Positions 1 to 9,599 of a stretch of DNA of 64,000 nt are shown in pieces. How positions within the stretch are numbered: the stretch's first letter is position 1; the number at the start of each line of letters is the position of its first letter. Under the pieces are notes generated by a model. That model was not told the origin of the DNA. It did no database searches and was given only the letters and a program-made list of their open reading frames with translations. The position numbers and the translations under genes were made by a program. This stretch comes from Ligula intestinalis (taxonomy: Eukaryota > Platyhelminthes > Cestoda > Diphyllobothriidea > Diphyllobothriidae), in the NCBI GenBank assembly GCA_036362985.1, contig JAYGXS010000007.1:18447320-18511319 (forward strand), given 5' to 3'.

Positions 1-1131
1 GGGGGGGGGGCGGAGGCAGGAGGGCTGCATAACATTCGTTTGTGCATTCTGTCCAGACGAAACCTAGCAGGGGGCTGACAGTGGCGGGGTGGTGGTGCTG
101 ATGATGATGAGGGTGACGGTGCCGGTTAGGCTAACGACCAATTCTGCTACCAAGTTCTACCCACTTGGCGCCGTGGGCAAAGGCCACTGTTCTCTAATTA
201 CCTCCGGGTTTGTCGGGGCTGGCGTCGGCTTCCTGGCTCTGCCCCGGCATGGCAAACAGCTTGATGAGCGGACGAAGGGAGAGGTAAGAGGCAGGGGGAG
301 AGAATGGCGTACAGCGGTTTGGACAAGGCCCTCCTCCCCCTTCTAGGTCCAATCGCTGCCCTCTGGGCTTGTATAACGAAGTTTGCCAGCAAATTTTCTA
401 GGAAGTCGTAGGTTTAATATGTCATTAATGTCTCCCTCCCAACTTCGTCAATTTTCTTCGTCTTTGTGAGTTGGGCAAAGGGCAGGTAATCCAGACATAA
501 CGTAAAATAAAGCAAAATTTTAGTCAGCAGGTGTACCTTTTCTTTGACCGCCAGTTGCTGTGGTAAAAGCGTAGACTATTAAGTTGGTTTGGCAGATTTG
601 CTTAATTTGAGTTGACCCAAGTGTGAAAAGCGGCGACAGCTTGGCAGTCATAAAGTCTCCCGTGGCGTTTCACAGACAAGCATTTAATCGTATATGTTAC
701 TTCAAACTCCAACTTGTGACTTTGGACCATCGAATGACCTGAACTCCATTTGTTAAGAGCATAGAACCATTTCCGTGGAGTGTCTCACGTTAAGTCTGTT
801 TGGTATCGAAGCCAGTTCCTGGCTAGTGCTACATTAGGTTCCCTTGCCACAGGACATTTCGAACGTCGATGTAATGCGGTCAGGTTTTTACGACCCTGTT
901 TAAAAAGCATGCTTGTAATTGCTCCTTCTTTATGTTACCGCTGTGGTTTGCTCATGAACATGAGATGTGAAACCGATGCGTGCGTTGCAGGCCAACAGTT
1001 CAAGCGTCGATACCGATGAGGTCCACCGTGTGCTCCATGTTATAGTGGTGCAAAGATGGTGACTATACGTGAATTAGTTTGAAGTGATAGTTGACTTGTA
1101 TTGCCTTTACCTGTCTTCCTTCACCCACAAG
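1..1131. other. No recognised gene; G-run at window start
   Basis: The window opens with ten G residues and a GC-rich stretch to about 350. Short open frames on both strands overlap here, but none shows a known domain, a convincing start or splice sites. The rest is ordinary mixed sequence in which I see no repeat family or RNA gene. Confidence 0.5.
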
Positions 1132-1218
1132 AACAAGTGTCAAGACAGGGTCAAGAAGACTGGAGGCGGGATCAGGCCCATGCAGCAGGCGCAGTCAGAG
1201 CCGGCCCTGCCCGACTGA
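1132..1218 (+). CDS. Possible terminal coding exon, unknown protein
   Basis: A pyrimidine-rich tract (about 1101-1130) ends in CACAAG, a reasonable 3' splice site. The sequence after it reads open for 28 codons, NKCQDRVKKTGGGIRPMQQA then QSEPALPD, before TGA at 1216-1218. The composition (lysine, glutamine, glycine, proline, no long hydrophobic run) fits the tail of a real protein better than random DNA. The phase of the preceding exon is unknown, no upstream exon was found in the window, and no family is recognised. A chance open stretch of this size is entirely possible, so this is only a candidate. Confidence 0.2.
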   Translation, partial: NKCQDRVKKTGGGIRPMQQAQSEPALPD

Positions 1219-2700
1219 GATCTCATGGAATGGGACTGCCAGAAGGGTCACGTGCCACCAACGCCTCATTCATACGCAGCCTTTGTTATGGAAAGGTTAC
1301 CCGAATAACGGCTGCTGTAGTTTGATCCGACCCCGTGTTGATCTAGCACATCTACCATGTGGCCCGTTTAGGTGGAAAAAGTTTCCCTAGCAGGATATTC
1401 CAGAAAGCTGAAAACGAAGAACGTGTCACTGTCCTCAGCTCTCAAGCCGAGTTCCCCAAACTTCCTTGGGGCAGGCATATGCACCCCCGGATAGAGGAAC
1501 GTTGCAGGGAAATATTTGCCTGTAACCACAATTGCAGAAAGCGTTTCCTCAAAGCGTCTCTAAGTTCACCAAATTTTCTCTGAAGCAGTGAAATTAACCA
1601 CAAGACAACGACAACAATGGTGGATGGAGGCTCACTGTCCATAGGTTTCAGTCGTACATGGTCGATAGGCGGACCACGTGACCGATGCGTTGGGGCAACA
1701 CGGGGGTGAGATCAGGGTATGATTTGCGGTAACGGGAATGTGCACACGACAAACGTCCCACATGGATTCGTGTGGTGGGACGCCTTGGATGCAGACTCAC
1801 ACCGCGTTAGCCACCAGTGCCTGATCTCACCTCTCGTCTTCTGGAATCTGTCGTGACAACGGGTTCAAGTGGGGGAGAGGGGAGAGAATGCGGTAGATGC
1901 CGCGAAGGTCTGTGGTCGCTGTGTACTCCTTCACACGATGTGATTATTCCGGCGCTCACCACCATGTGGCACACATGACGGACATCGTAGCTAACGATAG
2001 TCTTATAGGAAACAATCTCTCACCGCGCTAAGCATTCAGCGTGGGTCTGCAGAACAGTGACATTGTAGGTACGCGTCAGTATTATAAGTTATATAAAACA
2101 ATCAAACAATAAACTCCTAATGCGCTATTTATGTCCGACATTTTAACAGATCGTAGTATGTGTCTTCAAATGTACGTTTATTTTGTCAATTGACAATTAA
2201 AGGAAGTTTTCTTCTCCAAAAGGCCACTGTTAACGTTTTGTATTAAATGTAATATCACTTACTGTTTTCTGGCCTAAATTAAATTTGAGGTCATCCTTAT
2301 TAGCAAAGCTAACCCTATCCATTTGATTTCAAATAGCCTTAAAGAATGAAGCTAATGGACACGGTAAAATCTTGTTAGTAGGTTTTTGAAGTCTAATTTT
2401 GACCAATTAAGCCACTTGCCTCCTGATACACAATCAAGTGGCCTTGTTTATCGAATCATATTTGATAAAGAGTTTCAGACTAGCAACATAGTTGAGCAAT
2501 GTGGAGGGTTTTTTCCGCCGCATGGTTTGGCTTGAGTATATTTTAATGGATACCACCCTACCAACCACATCGTGCAAAACTCGGGCCTTTTGAGGGCGAA
2601 GATCCTGCTTGGTTCACCGTGGCTCATAGACTCTTTTTGCTCTCTTAATATAGAGGCAATAATTCGAATCGCCAGTGACCGCGTGCTGGCAGACGAACAG
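1219..2700. other. No recognised gene
   Basis: Mixed sequence with no credible open frame, repeat or RNA gene. The part from about 2050 to 2550 is AT-rich. Nothing here matches the repeat families seen elsewhere in the window. Confidence 0.5.
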
Positions 2701-2703
2701 TCG

Positions 2704-2855
2704 CGACATAGACATGGGAGACCAAATTTTCCATTTCTGGTTTACGTACTATCATTCGACGGTCATACCCGATGTTATGTATGTTGCCCAAGATTCGAAC
2801 CCGCGGCCTGTTGTTTAGAAGTGTAAGGCTATAACAACTGCGCCATGGCCTCTTT
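2704..2855 (-). repeat. tRNA-derived SINE, copy 1 of a tandem pair
   Basis: Read on the minus strand, the copy starts with a tRNA-like head. The A-box-like stretch TGGCGCAGTTGTTATAGCC is at 2827-2845 and the B box GGGTTCGAATCT at 2791-2802. The shared SINE body follows and carries the 45-nt hammerhead-like module at 2720-2764. A second copy in the same orientation begins within about 150 bp, with the module repeating after 296 bp. The element has no protein product; the boxes imply an internal RNA polymerase III promoter (inference). Confidence 0.75.
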
Positions 2856-2869
2856 ACCTTGCCCATTTC

Positions 2870-3140
2870 GATCGAGAATATACATAATGGTAGATAGGCA
2901 CTCACCAATCGATCGCGGAATGCACTCGTCCAGTTCTGCCTTGGCCTCACCCTCGGGCACCACCAGCAAACACATACCGGCAAACACAAAGAAAATTACC
3001 GACAAAGACATGCAAGACTGGAATGACCATTTCTGACTTACTCACCATCATTAGCTAGTCATACCTAATCTCAAGTGTTGCTGCACCTCAGGCCCGAATC
3101 CTCGACTCGGTGCTTAGAAGTCTAATACAATGGCCATAGG
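2870..3140 (-). repeat. tRNA-derived SINE, copy 2 of a tandem pair, with linker
   Basis: The segment 2880-2990 is the linker also seen next to SINE copies at 23100-23220 and 49885-50020. The SINE body itself covers about 2990-3140, minus strand, with a decayed tRNA-like head near 3085-3135. The body holds a 45-nt hammerhead-like module at 3016-3060, in which the core reads CTAATGA instead of CTGATGA. Confidence 0.7.
3016..3060 (-). ncRNA. Hammerhead-like ribozyme module in SINE (decayed)
   Basis: Minus-strand order: GACTAG (stem I 5'), CTAATGA (core, G5 to A), TGGTGAGTAAGTCA (stem II), GAAA, TGGTCA plus TT, CCAGTC (stem I 3'). Stem I pairs at five of six positions. Spacing is identical to the other SINE copies. 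The core substitution should abolish cleavage. Confidence 0.45.
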
Positions 3141-3634
3141 GAACGCCCCATTTAGACAGCGCAACCAGATCCTTGGCAATTGGGAAGCATGGATGATTGT
3201 TTTTTATGACAAAACTTGCAGCCATTCTTCGCGACTCTCTCTATCTGCTGCCAGGTTTGAGTGATTAGCAGAAATATCGGGCCGATAAATGTCCAAAACA
3301 AAGGACACTGACGGTCCACGTTTTCTTCATCCGTCGTACCAAGTGACTGCGGATGGTCTGGTGATTCCACTATCACACAAGCGAAAACATGAGTCCCCGG
3401 AATTAATTGAGAAGAAGCAGTTGTGCTCGCTGGGCCAAAAATTTTATTCGACTGACGCTTAAAAATCCATAATCAGAGACATCAGCAGAGAGGGATAATT
3501 AATAAATAGGGAGTTACAGCATTTATAGAATGTAGTCACTAAGCTACTACATGCCTGTGACAATTAACAGTCCCTACTATCGATGATAATTGCTTGATTG
3601 CCGGCGTGGTTGTCCAAACGTCAAAAACGTCTCA

Positions 3635-4200
3635 GAGGCCGTCGGCTGCCTTATCGTACCAGTTGGAGTTCGAATCACACACAGACTGGAGACAAATATA
3701 AAACTTCAGATAAGGTAACCAAAAGACCCGATGCCATGGCAAGAAACATCTGGAGTCGTCTATAGGATCTTATGCAATTGCGCACAAAGCGAATAGTTCG
3801 GTGACAGTGAAAGACGACCTAAGACGCGAATTACCGAACGCGCTAAAGCAGTGTAGATAAATGACGCCAATTTATACGTTGCGGCTCTTTTGACAAGATC
3901 CAGACACACATTTAAAATTTATGAGGCCACAATTCTCGCGGGAGGTGAACATCGTGTGAGTTGTGAGGTAGTTGAGTCATGGTTCACGGGCCCCAGTCAA
4001 TAAAGAAATGCAGCAAACCATCCAGCCCATATTCGGCAATGAGGCTCACTTTGGTCAAAGTATATCCCCACTCGGGGGAACTCCATGCGTGCGCGTCTTC
4101 TCACATCAGCGTTAGGGCGCCACATGGCTAAGCACTCATCACAGCCAGGTCCAGCAAACATGACGAACGTTCAGCAGGTTACGACCCGTATGCCTACTGC
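3635..4200 (+). pseudogene. GIY-YIG nuclease region of PLE lineage C (decayed)
   Basis: In one frame the sequence reads SEAVGCLIVPVGVRITHRLE, then after a stop PKDPMPWQETSGVVYRILCN and CAQSE. The GVVY and (after a stop in place of Y/W) FGDSE positions correspond to the GIY and YIG strands of PLE nucleases, with a Cys-x-Cys pair between them. Further on, HTFKIYEATIL and RVSCEVVESWFTGP match the conserved C-terminal end of this lineage, also present at 14951 and 34380. There are at least three in-frame stops and a frameshift near 4000. The enzyme would nick target DNA for retrotransposition; this copy is dead. Confidence 0.75.
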
Positions 4201-4374
4201 TGTTTGTTATTATTTTTATGTTTTTCTAAACGTATTCACATTGGTATTCGGGTATTGATCAAACTTTTACAAGGTTATGCAAATTGCACGGTTTTTAGCT
4301 AATACTATAGTAGCATAGCGACTGCAGCCTATACATGCTGCCACTCTCTGTGGATGAATTACTCGTTTCTGCTA

Positions 4375-4426
4375 TTGTCTCTGATGATGGATCCGCGACA
4401 GATTTTGTGAACTCAGGCGAATAAAA
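4375..4426 (+). ncRNA. Hammerhead-like motif at 3' end of PLE C1 (degenerate)
   Basis: CTGATGA at 4381-4387 is followed by a GGATCC...GATTTTG segment where stem II should lie, then GAAC in place of GAAA, then CTCAGGC. TTGTCT before the core and GAATAA after the motif can pair at five of six positions, as stem I would. The broken GAAA and weak stem II argue against activity today. Confidence 0.35.
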
Positions 4427-4460
4427 TTCGTGTCCAAGCGATCACATATGCTTTTTCTCG

Positions 4461-4860
4461 ATTCTAATGCAATTTATTTGTCGATCTCCTGACTGTGTAA
4501 GACCAGTTTCTTACACAAAGACCGTCCTCGCCGAAGCCAGCCAGTTGTCCTGAGCGAAGCATATCCTTGAGTTGGAACATACCAGCCTATGGTGAACCAC
4601 CATATCTCGGGCACCGCTCTCCCGCCGTTCATTTAGCAAATTTTACAAGAAGCTCGGAAGATTTTATGGAGAGCGAAGATAAGCAGGTGACGAACATGCT
4701 TCTATTTCTCCATTCGAAACTTCTGTACCTGACCTGAACATAAGAAACTATTACGATTGGGGCATGGTATGTAACCCTACTGAGTGGTAGTTCTCAATCT
4801 GCCTTCTTCTTTCATTGGAAAGGGTGTGCTTCACTAGGGCTTTCCCGTAAATAGATCACG
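4461..4860. other. No recognised gene
   Basis: Mixed sequence following the PLE C1 3' end. I see no open frame with domain content and no repeat match. Confidence 0.45.
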
Positions 4861-4864
4861 AAAT

Positions 4865-5560
4865 TGAATTTGCTATGGTTAGGCTTCGGGTTAGTGTTAA
4901 GAGTCGGTTTACGCATAGAACTATGATTTACAGGTTTGATTTGGACCTGGAGTTGAGACTATAGTCAGGTTTACGAGTTGGGAGGTAAGAGTTTCAGGCT
5001 CCGACTAAGGACAGTATTATGTTGGGGTTTTCGTGAATACTTATGAGCTTAGGGTGAGGATTGACCATCAAATGAATGGCCATGGTTAGTGATATTGTTC
5101 TAGTCATCTTTCGACAATTAACCGTTAGCATTCATGTGCCTGACAAAGTTGCCGCTGTTCATAAATTACTATAAAGTCACTCTGCTATAGACGAAGAAAA
5201 ATATGTGACCGCTGTACTTAATATATTCAACTAAAGCTTGGGATTCTAACCCTAACCCATCGTTAGAGATTGTTACAGTCATTTAAAGGATAAATTTTGT
5301 TAAATAGAAGTATGCTATCGCATCTAAATTTCTCCACGAGTCAAAAAATTGGCTAAGATTAGGCTTAGGGTGAGAACTGTCCAGCTGGAGTTTTAATTCG
5401 GCTTTGGACTGGAGAATAGGATTGAGGTTTTGGTTTTAGTGTCACAATTTCTTATTTTAAGTCTATGGCTTTGAAGCTTCGGTCAAAATTTTAGTTCCGG
5501 TTTAATGTTATTTAAATACTTAGGGGGTTAAGAGTTAGAGCTACTCAATGCAGACATGCG
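4865..5560 (+). repeat. Degenerate TTAGG-type G-strand repeat region
   Basis: Words such as GGTTAGGCTT, GGGTTAGTGTTAAG, TTAGGGTGAGG, GATTAGGCTTAGGGTGAG and GGGGTTAAGAGTTAG recur through this stretch, with CTAACCCTAACCC on the opposite sense at 5248. They resemble heavily mutated TTAGGG or related short arrays. Similar C-strand patches occur at 24240-24350, 34160-34260 and 34825-34985. No unit is exact, so this is described by composition only. Confidence 0.4.
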
Positions 5561-6280
5561 CACAGTTAGCGTTTGGGTAGCAAATTTATCGGTGGGACTC
5601 CATACCCTTGACGAAAGCACATTAGACAACTATTTTTCTCCTTTACAAGGTCCAGCATGAGAGACTGTATGCAATCTGTGTGCTATATACCGGAGCATTT
5701 TTTACCATATTTTATTATTTTGATGCCGTTCTAGATTAGCAAATGCAAAGGAGTAAAAATCGTTAATTGTTTCTTTGGTCCCTCTCTAAATTACGCACCA
5801 GCAGACACTATACTTTACAAAAATGTATCTTGCCACATGATTTAGATTTAATAAGATTGTTGTCTGTCTTCCCGTACATGATTGACTGAAGGCAGTTTTG
5901 TTTACGGTCTCGAGCCGTCACTGCGATGAAACAAAGTAAATTCGAAACCTTCTTGAATGCGTTTTGTAATAAAAACTTCAGACGATGCCAAAGTCTTTTT
6001 TCAAACTAGAATTGGTTCTTGTTTCTGGAGAACAATGCAATTCCTTCAAATTGCCTTCATATGATCTTCATCAGTTTAAGACTGGGATGTACACAGCATA
6101 AAACAGTAAAAAAGATTTTTTTCTGTTATACTTAATAGCACACAAAGCTTGGAGGATATCATGCAACCGTCGATTTCGCCAAACTTATGCTAGTTTCCAT
6201 TAGACAAGCCTAACTAAGCAGACAGTTATCCTTTCTAAAAGACTTCCTGAAGATCAACTTCCTTCATCAGATCAACATAA
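5561..6280. other. No recognised gene
   Basis: AT-rich sequence with no credible coding frame and no repeat that I can assign. Confidence 0.45.
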
Positions 6281-6289
6281 CGAGACTGC

Positions 6290-7156
6290 GTATCTGTTAT
6301 CCAAAAGCATTTATAAACCAATGCCTACGCGTTCAGTCCCGGAGGACACAAACAGAAGAACCACCGAGCATATGGTACACTCTGCTATACATCAAGGACG
6401 TCTCAGAAGCGACTGAGCGCATTGCTACGGGACTTGGTGTTGGAATTGCACACAGACCCAAAGCTGCAATGCACTCCACAGTTATGAAAATTAAAGATCT
6501 GCTGAATTCTTATGAACAATCTGCGAAAGTTTATCGCACCCCATGTTTAAACTGTCCTTGTAACTATACAGGGGCAAATTGAACACATGCTCATGTTCAA
6601 TTGTGCATGCATGAACATAAAAGTGTGGTTCAACTAAGCGACGAAATATCCCAAGTTGCCGCGCATATATAGGTTGCAGGCCATGAGTCCCTCTTTGCGA
6701 CCGTTAAGGTACTCGCTCACGCCGGAGACAAGAGGAGGCGGGAATTGATCGAAGGCTGGCCCACGGACAAGAATTTAGTCAACTGAGGTGTCGAGGTGAC
6801 GCTGGCGTACAGAGCCTTGCTCAGTCACGTGCAGTCACACCCAAACGTTCGTCACAGTTAATCGGCTCACATCCTCTATAATTGGCCCCATTTTCGTTTC
6901 TGACGTCCTCACGAACATTCACAGCACTGAAAGTTAATAAACGTTTACCCCTACAGTTGCCCCCTCCCCTCCTTTTTCATTATTGTGTCATATCCCCTTA
7001 CGACCTGACGGATCCTGACAGCTGATTGGTGTACACGCATTATAATTACCCACGTTTTGTTGCTGTTTCTTATCTCTGACGCTGGACTCCTGCAAGTTTT
7101 CAAAAATTCTGGCTTATAAACAAATTGATCCGGTGCTCGACAACCCTTCTTCCTTA
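6290..7156 (+). mobile_element. PLE lineage A relative, 5'-truncated copy
   Basis: The frame starting near 6290 reads PKAFINQCLRVQSRRTQTEE, IWYTLLYIKDVSEATERIAT, LGVGIAHRPKAAMHSTV, then VYRTPCLNCPCNYTGAN. This is the region between the reverse transcriptase and the GIY-YIG nuclease, followed by the nuclease start (VYR...YTG) with Cys-x-Cys. Stops interrupt at the codons after GAN, AAHI and NLVN. Frame order matches the long element at 46010-48687. The 3' untranslated ends of the two elements also align, both closing with CAAATTGATCCGGTGCTCGA and a TTCTTCCTTA end at 7156 and 48687. The reverse transcriptase is missing, so the copy cannot move by itself. Confidence 0.8.
7065..7125 (+). ncRNA. 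Hammerhead-like motif near 3' end of the PLE A relative
   Basis: CTGACGC (7076-7082, one change from CUGANGA) precedes TGGACTCCTGCAAG and a mutated stem II arm, AAAA in place of GAAA, and TTCTGGC. The homologous site in the other lineage A element (48601-48650) has a perfect 6-bp stem II, so this copy appears to be its decayed counterpart. Confidence 0.35.
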
Positions 7157-7194
7157 TCCATGCAAATACCTGGAACGCGAACATTTTAGTTCAA

Positions 7195-7460
7195 TCATAT
7201 ACGGAAAGAGAAGGCAGACGAGGACAACGGAGACTAGAATGGCCATTTCTGACTTATTAGCCCTAAGGAGGGATACCTTTTCTATAAGCATAAAATTTTG
7301 AAAATGTGTAATGTGCTATCAAATGGGTGCATGAAAAAATATTTCTTTGCATGTTTTCTCTAAAATATGCCATAAATTATGTAGTGGTGTTCCGGCAAAG
7401 GCAAACAACCATAGAATAGCTATTTCTGGCTCATTGGCTGATTTATGTTGACTCGAAACT
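7195..7460 (-). repeat. Two SINE tail remnants
   Basis: The tail consensus is recognisable on the minus strand at 7205-7275 (GGCTAATAAGTCAGAAATGG followed by CCATTCTAGTCTCC). A weaker trace lies at 7400-7460 (GAGCCAGAAATAGC). Both lack the tRNA-like head. Confidence 0.5.
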
Positions 7461-9000
7461 GAATGTAAAAAATGCACACTACTTAAGAAGGTACTGTTTC
7501 CCGAGTGTAGATTTTGTGGGTTACCACAAAGAAGATCCTACTGCGACTGAAATTTTTTATGTATTACACGATATGTAATACTAAAACCATGCTCAAGAAA
7601 ACTTTTACAATCACAAAAACATTTCTGAATTAAGGTTAAAAAACCATCCACCGTTAGTAGGGTTTGACCGTTTCGTGATTCTTGTTGATGGACTTCAGCT
7701 GATGAGTGCGGATGATATAAAATATGGAACGTTATCAACAGTGCTGCCGAAGAAGCCGAATTTTAAGAAGTTCTTTAGCGATTAAACGAATGCCGCCGCA
7801 GATTATTTCTGTCCTTCGGCTTGAATAAATGTACTTTGCTGCATCTGGGAGCTCTAAATCCGGTTCCTGATAGGCAATCCAACTATGCGAACAAAATGCT
7901 ACGCTGACAAGCAGAAATAAATGAATATTTCTTTATTTGAACGACAGACAACCTTAAGCCGCCTACAAAATGCTGTAGGGTGACTAAGTCTGCAATTTCA
8001 ATGTTGTACGCCATCAAGCGGACAATTACCGCATTTGATTAAGAGGCCAAGAAGCACCACCATATGAGATACGCCTAACCTACCTTAATACCCACACTCT
8101 GAGTTAAAGGTAGTTAAGCAGGGACTTGATACACACTTTCCGTATCTTTCGGTGGTCAGATTGAACCCTCTAATGTGATTGCTATTTCCAACTCGACGCC
8201 AAAAAAATATCCTCAGCGAAATTCCTTCCAAGTATAGGTGCCCCACGGAAGACTGGATGTGGGCAAATATTTTTTCCCTATCTGGGTTGTGGAATCGTTG
8301 AGTGACATACCTGAAACGATTGTTACGTCGCGATCTGTTAAGACATTCAAACACCGACTTGATGTCCATATGGTGCGGCACAATGTGGGCTATGTGACCA
8401 ATTAACCTTAAAACACCAGCGAGTAATCTGACTTTATCTACATTCAGCTGACTTGAATACCTTTACATCGTTTCTGATGCTTGAGATTTTTATAGGAAAA
8501 TAAGGTTGGGGATCAAACATGTGGTGATTTTTTTCCGAAGAATTTACTCCAAGTTCACATATTGAATTTCCATACTGCCTCTATAAAATGTTTTGAGCTG
8601 GCCGCTAAACCCACCTGTCAGACGCGTGGAAGTCAGCTACAAAGAACACAGATGCTGCGAACTTAACGTAGATGTGCGCAGTATTCAGTCGGTGCCCTAG
8701 GCTGAGCTGGAGCACAGATCTGATGCATCTGCCAAATCTCTTTGGCGGAAAAAAGGGCTGCCACATGATCACTTCTCTTAGGGACAGTTTAACCCGTCAT
8801 ATTCATTCTCAAATAGAGCCACTTCGTATCTGCTCAAAACTAGTCTCGACTGTTGCACCTCACGCACAAAAATCCCTCCCACACACACACGCTGGAGACT
8901 ACCGATTAGATTACAGCGTCAGATGACTGCTACCTTTTCAGACAATATTTTGAAACACTGCCCTGCTCAACTGCCTGCCTTTAATCCCTATCAATTAGTC
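7461..9000. other. No recognised gene
   Basis: Ordinary mixed sequence. Open frames at 8085-8381 (minus) and 8672-8926 (plus) have no domain features or splice context and are treated as chance. Confidence 0.45.
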
Positions 9001-9480
9001 ATTTCGGGGGGGGGGGGGGCGTTGGAAGAGCTGATGGGCGGAATTTAATGGAAGAGCTCACCCGGTGGAAGTGGGGTGGGGGTGCGCAGTAGTCGACTCT
9101 GATGTCGTTGCTCTCCCCCCAGCCCTAGCATCCACTGGCATTCGCCTGTTGCTGCTATCACGCTTGAACTGACCCGCGAGCATTCGACTCCTGCTCCCTC
9201 CCGCCTCCACCCAGAGGGGAAGGCCTAACGAAGGGAAAAATGACTCTAATTAGTTCCAACTTCTCCCCGGGACAGAAGCAAGCGCTCTGCTCATATGTCA
9301 GCCCCGCTGCTGCCGAGGCCAGATGGCCGTCCTAACTCCTATCAAATTATGGTAACAGGAAATTGCATTAAGACTGCCGACAGCATTGAGCAATTCTCTG
9401 TTTGTGTCCTGAGCTGAACTTCTGTACCAGGGGAGAGGGTGCACGCCAGGCCTCTGGTTACATGTCCTGTTGTTCGTAGC
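9000..9480. promoter_or_regulatory. GC-rich island, possible conserved non-coding element
   Basis: After 14 consecutive G residues at 9006-9019, the sequence becomes GC-rich, complex and free of the repeat families around it. It contains CTCTAATTAGTTCC near 9245 and CAAATTATGGTAACAGG near 9343, homeodomain-like sites. No coding frame is convincing, although CTCTCCCCCCAG near 9111-9122 resembles a splice acceptor. Regulatory function is inferred only from composition. Confidence 0.3.
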
Positions 9481-9599
9481 TTCCCTGACTCGTGAAATGT
9501 CAACTGAAAGGCGGAAATGTGCGTTTAAATTCGAAAAAATTACTTAAATAGGGTTGTAAGACTGATTTTCTTGTAGCCCACGGTCAGGTGGTTAGCTTC

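Larger units (their letters stand above)
3405..4460 (+). mobile_element. PLE lineage C, copy C1, 5'-truncated with inverted terminal segment
   Basis: The left end (3405 to about 3605) is an inverted, diverged copy of the right end (about 4300-4460). Both ends share the blocks ending in AATTTTATTCG and the CAGAGACA...CAGCAGA stretch. The body between them encodes a decayed PLE C-terminus (see the pseudogene entry). This layout, an inverted terminal segment in front of a 5'-truncated body, is typical of PLE insertions. The right end carries a hammerhead-like motif starting at 4381. Confidence 0.7.
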
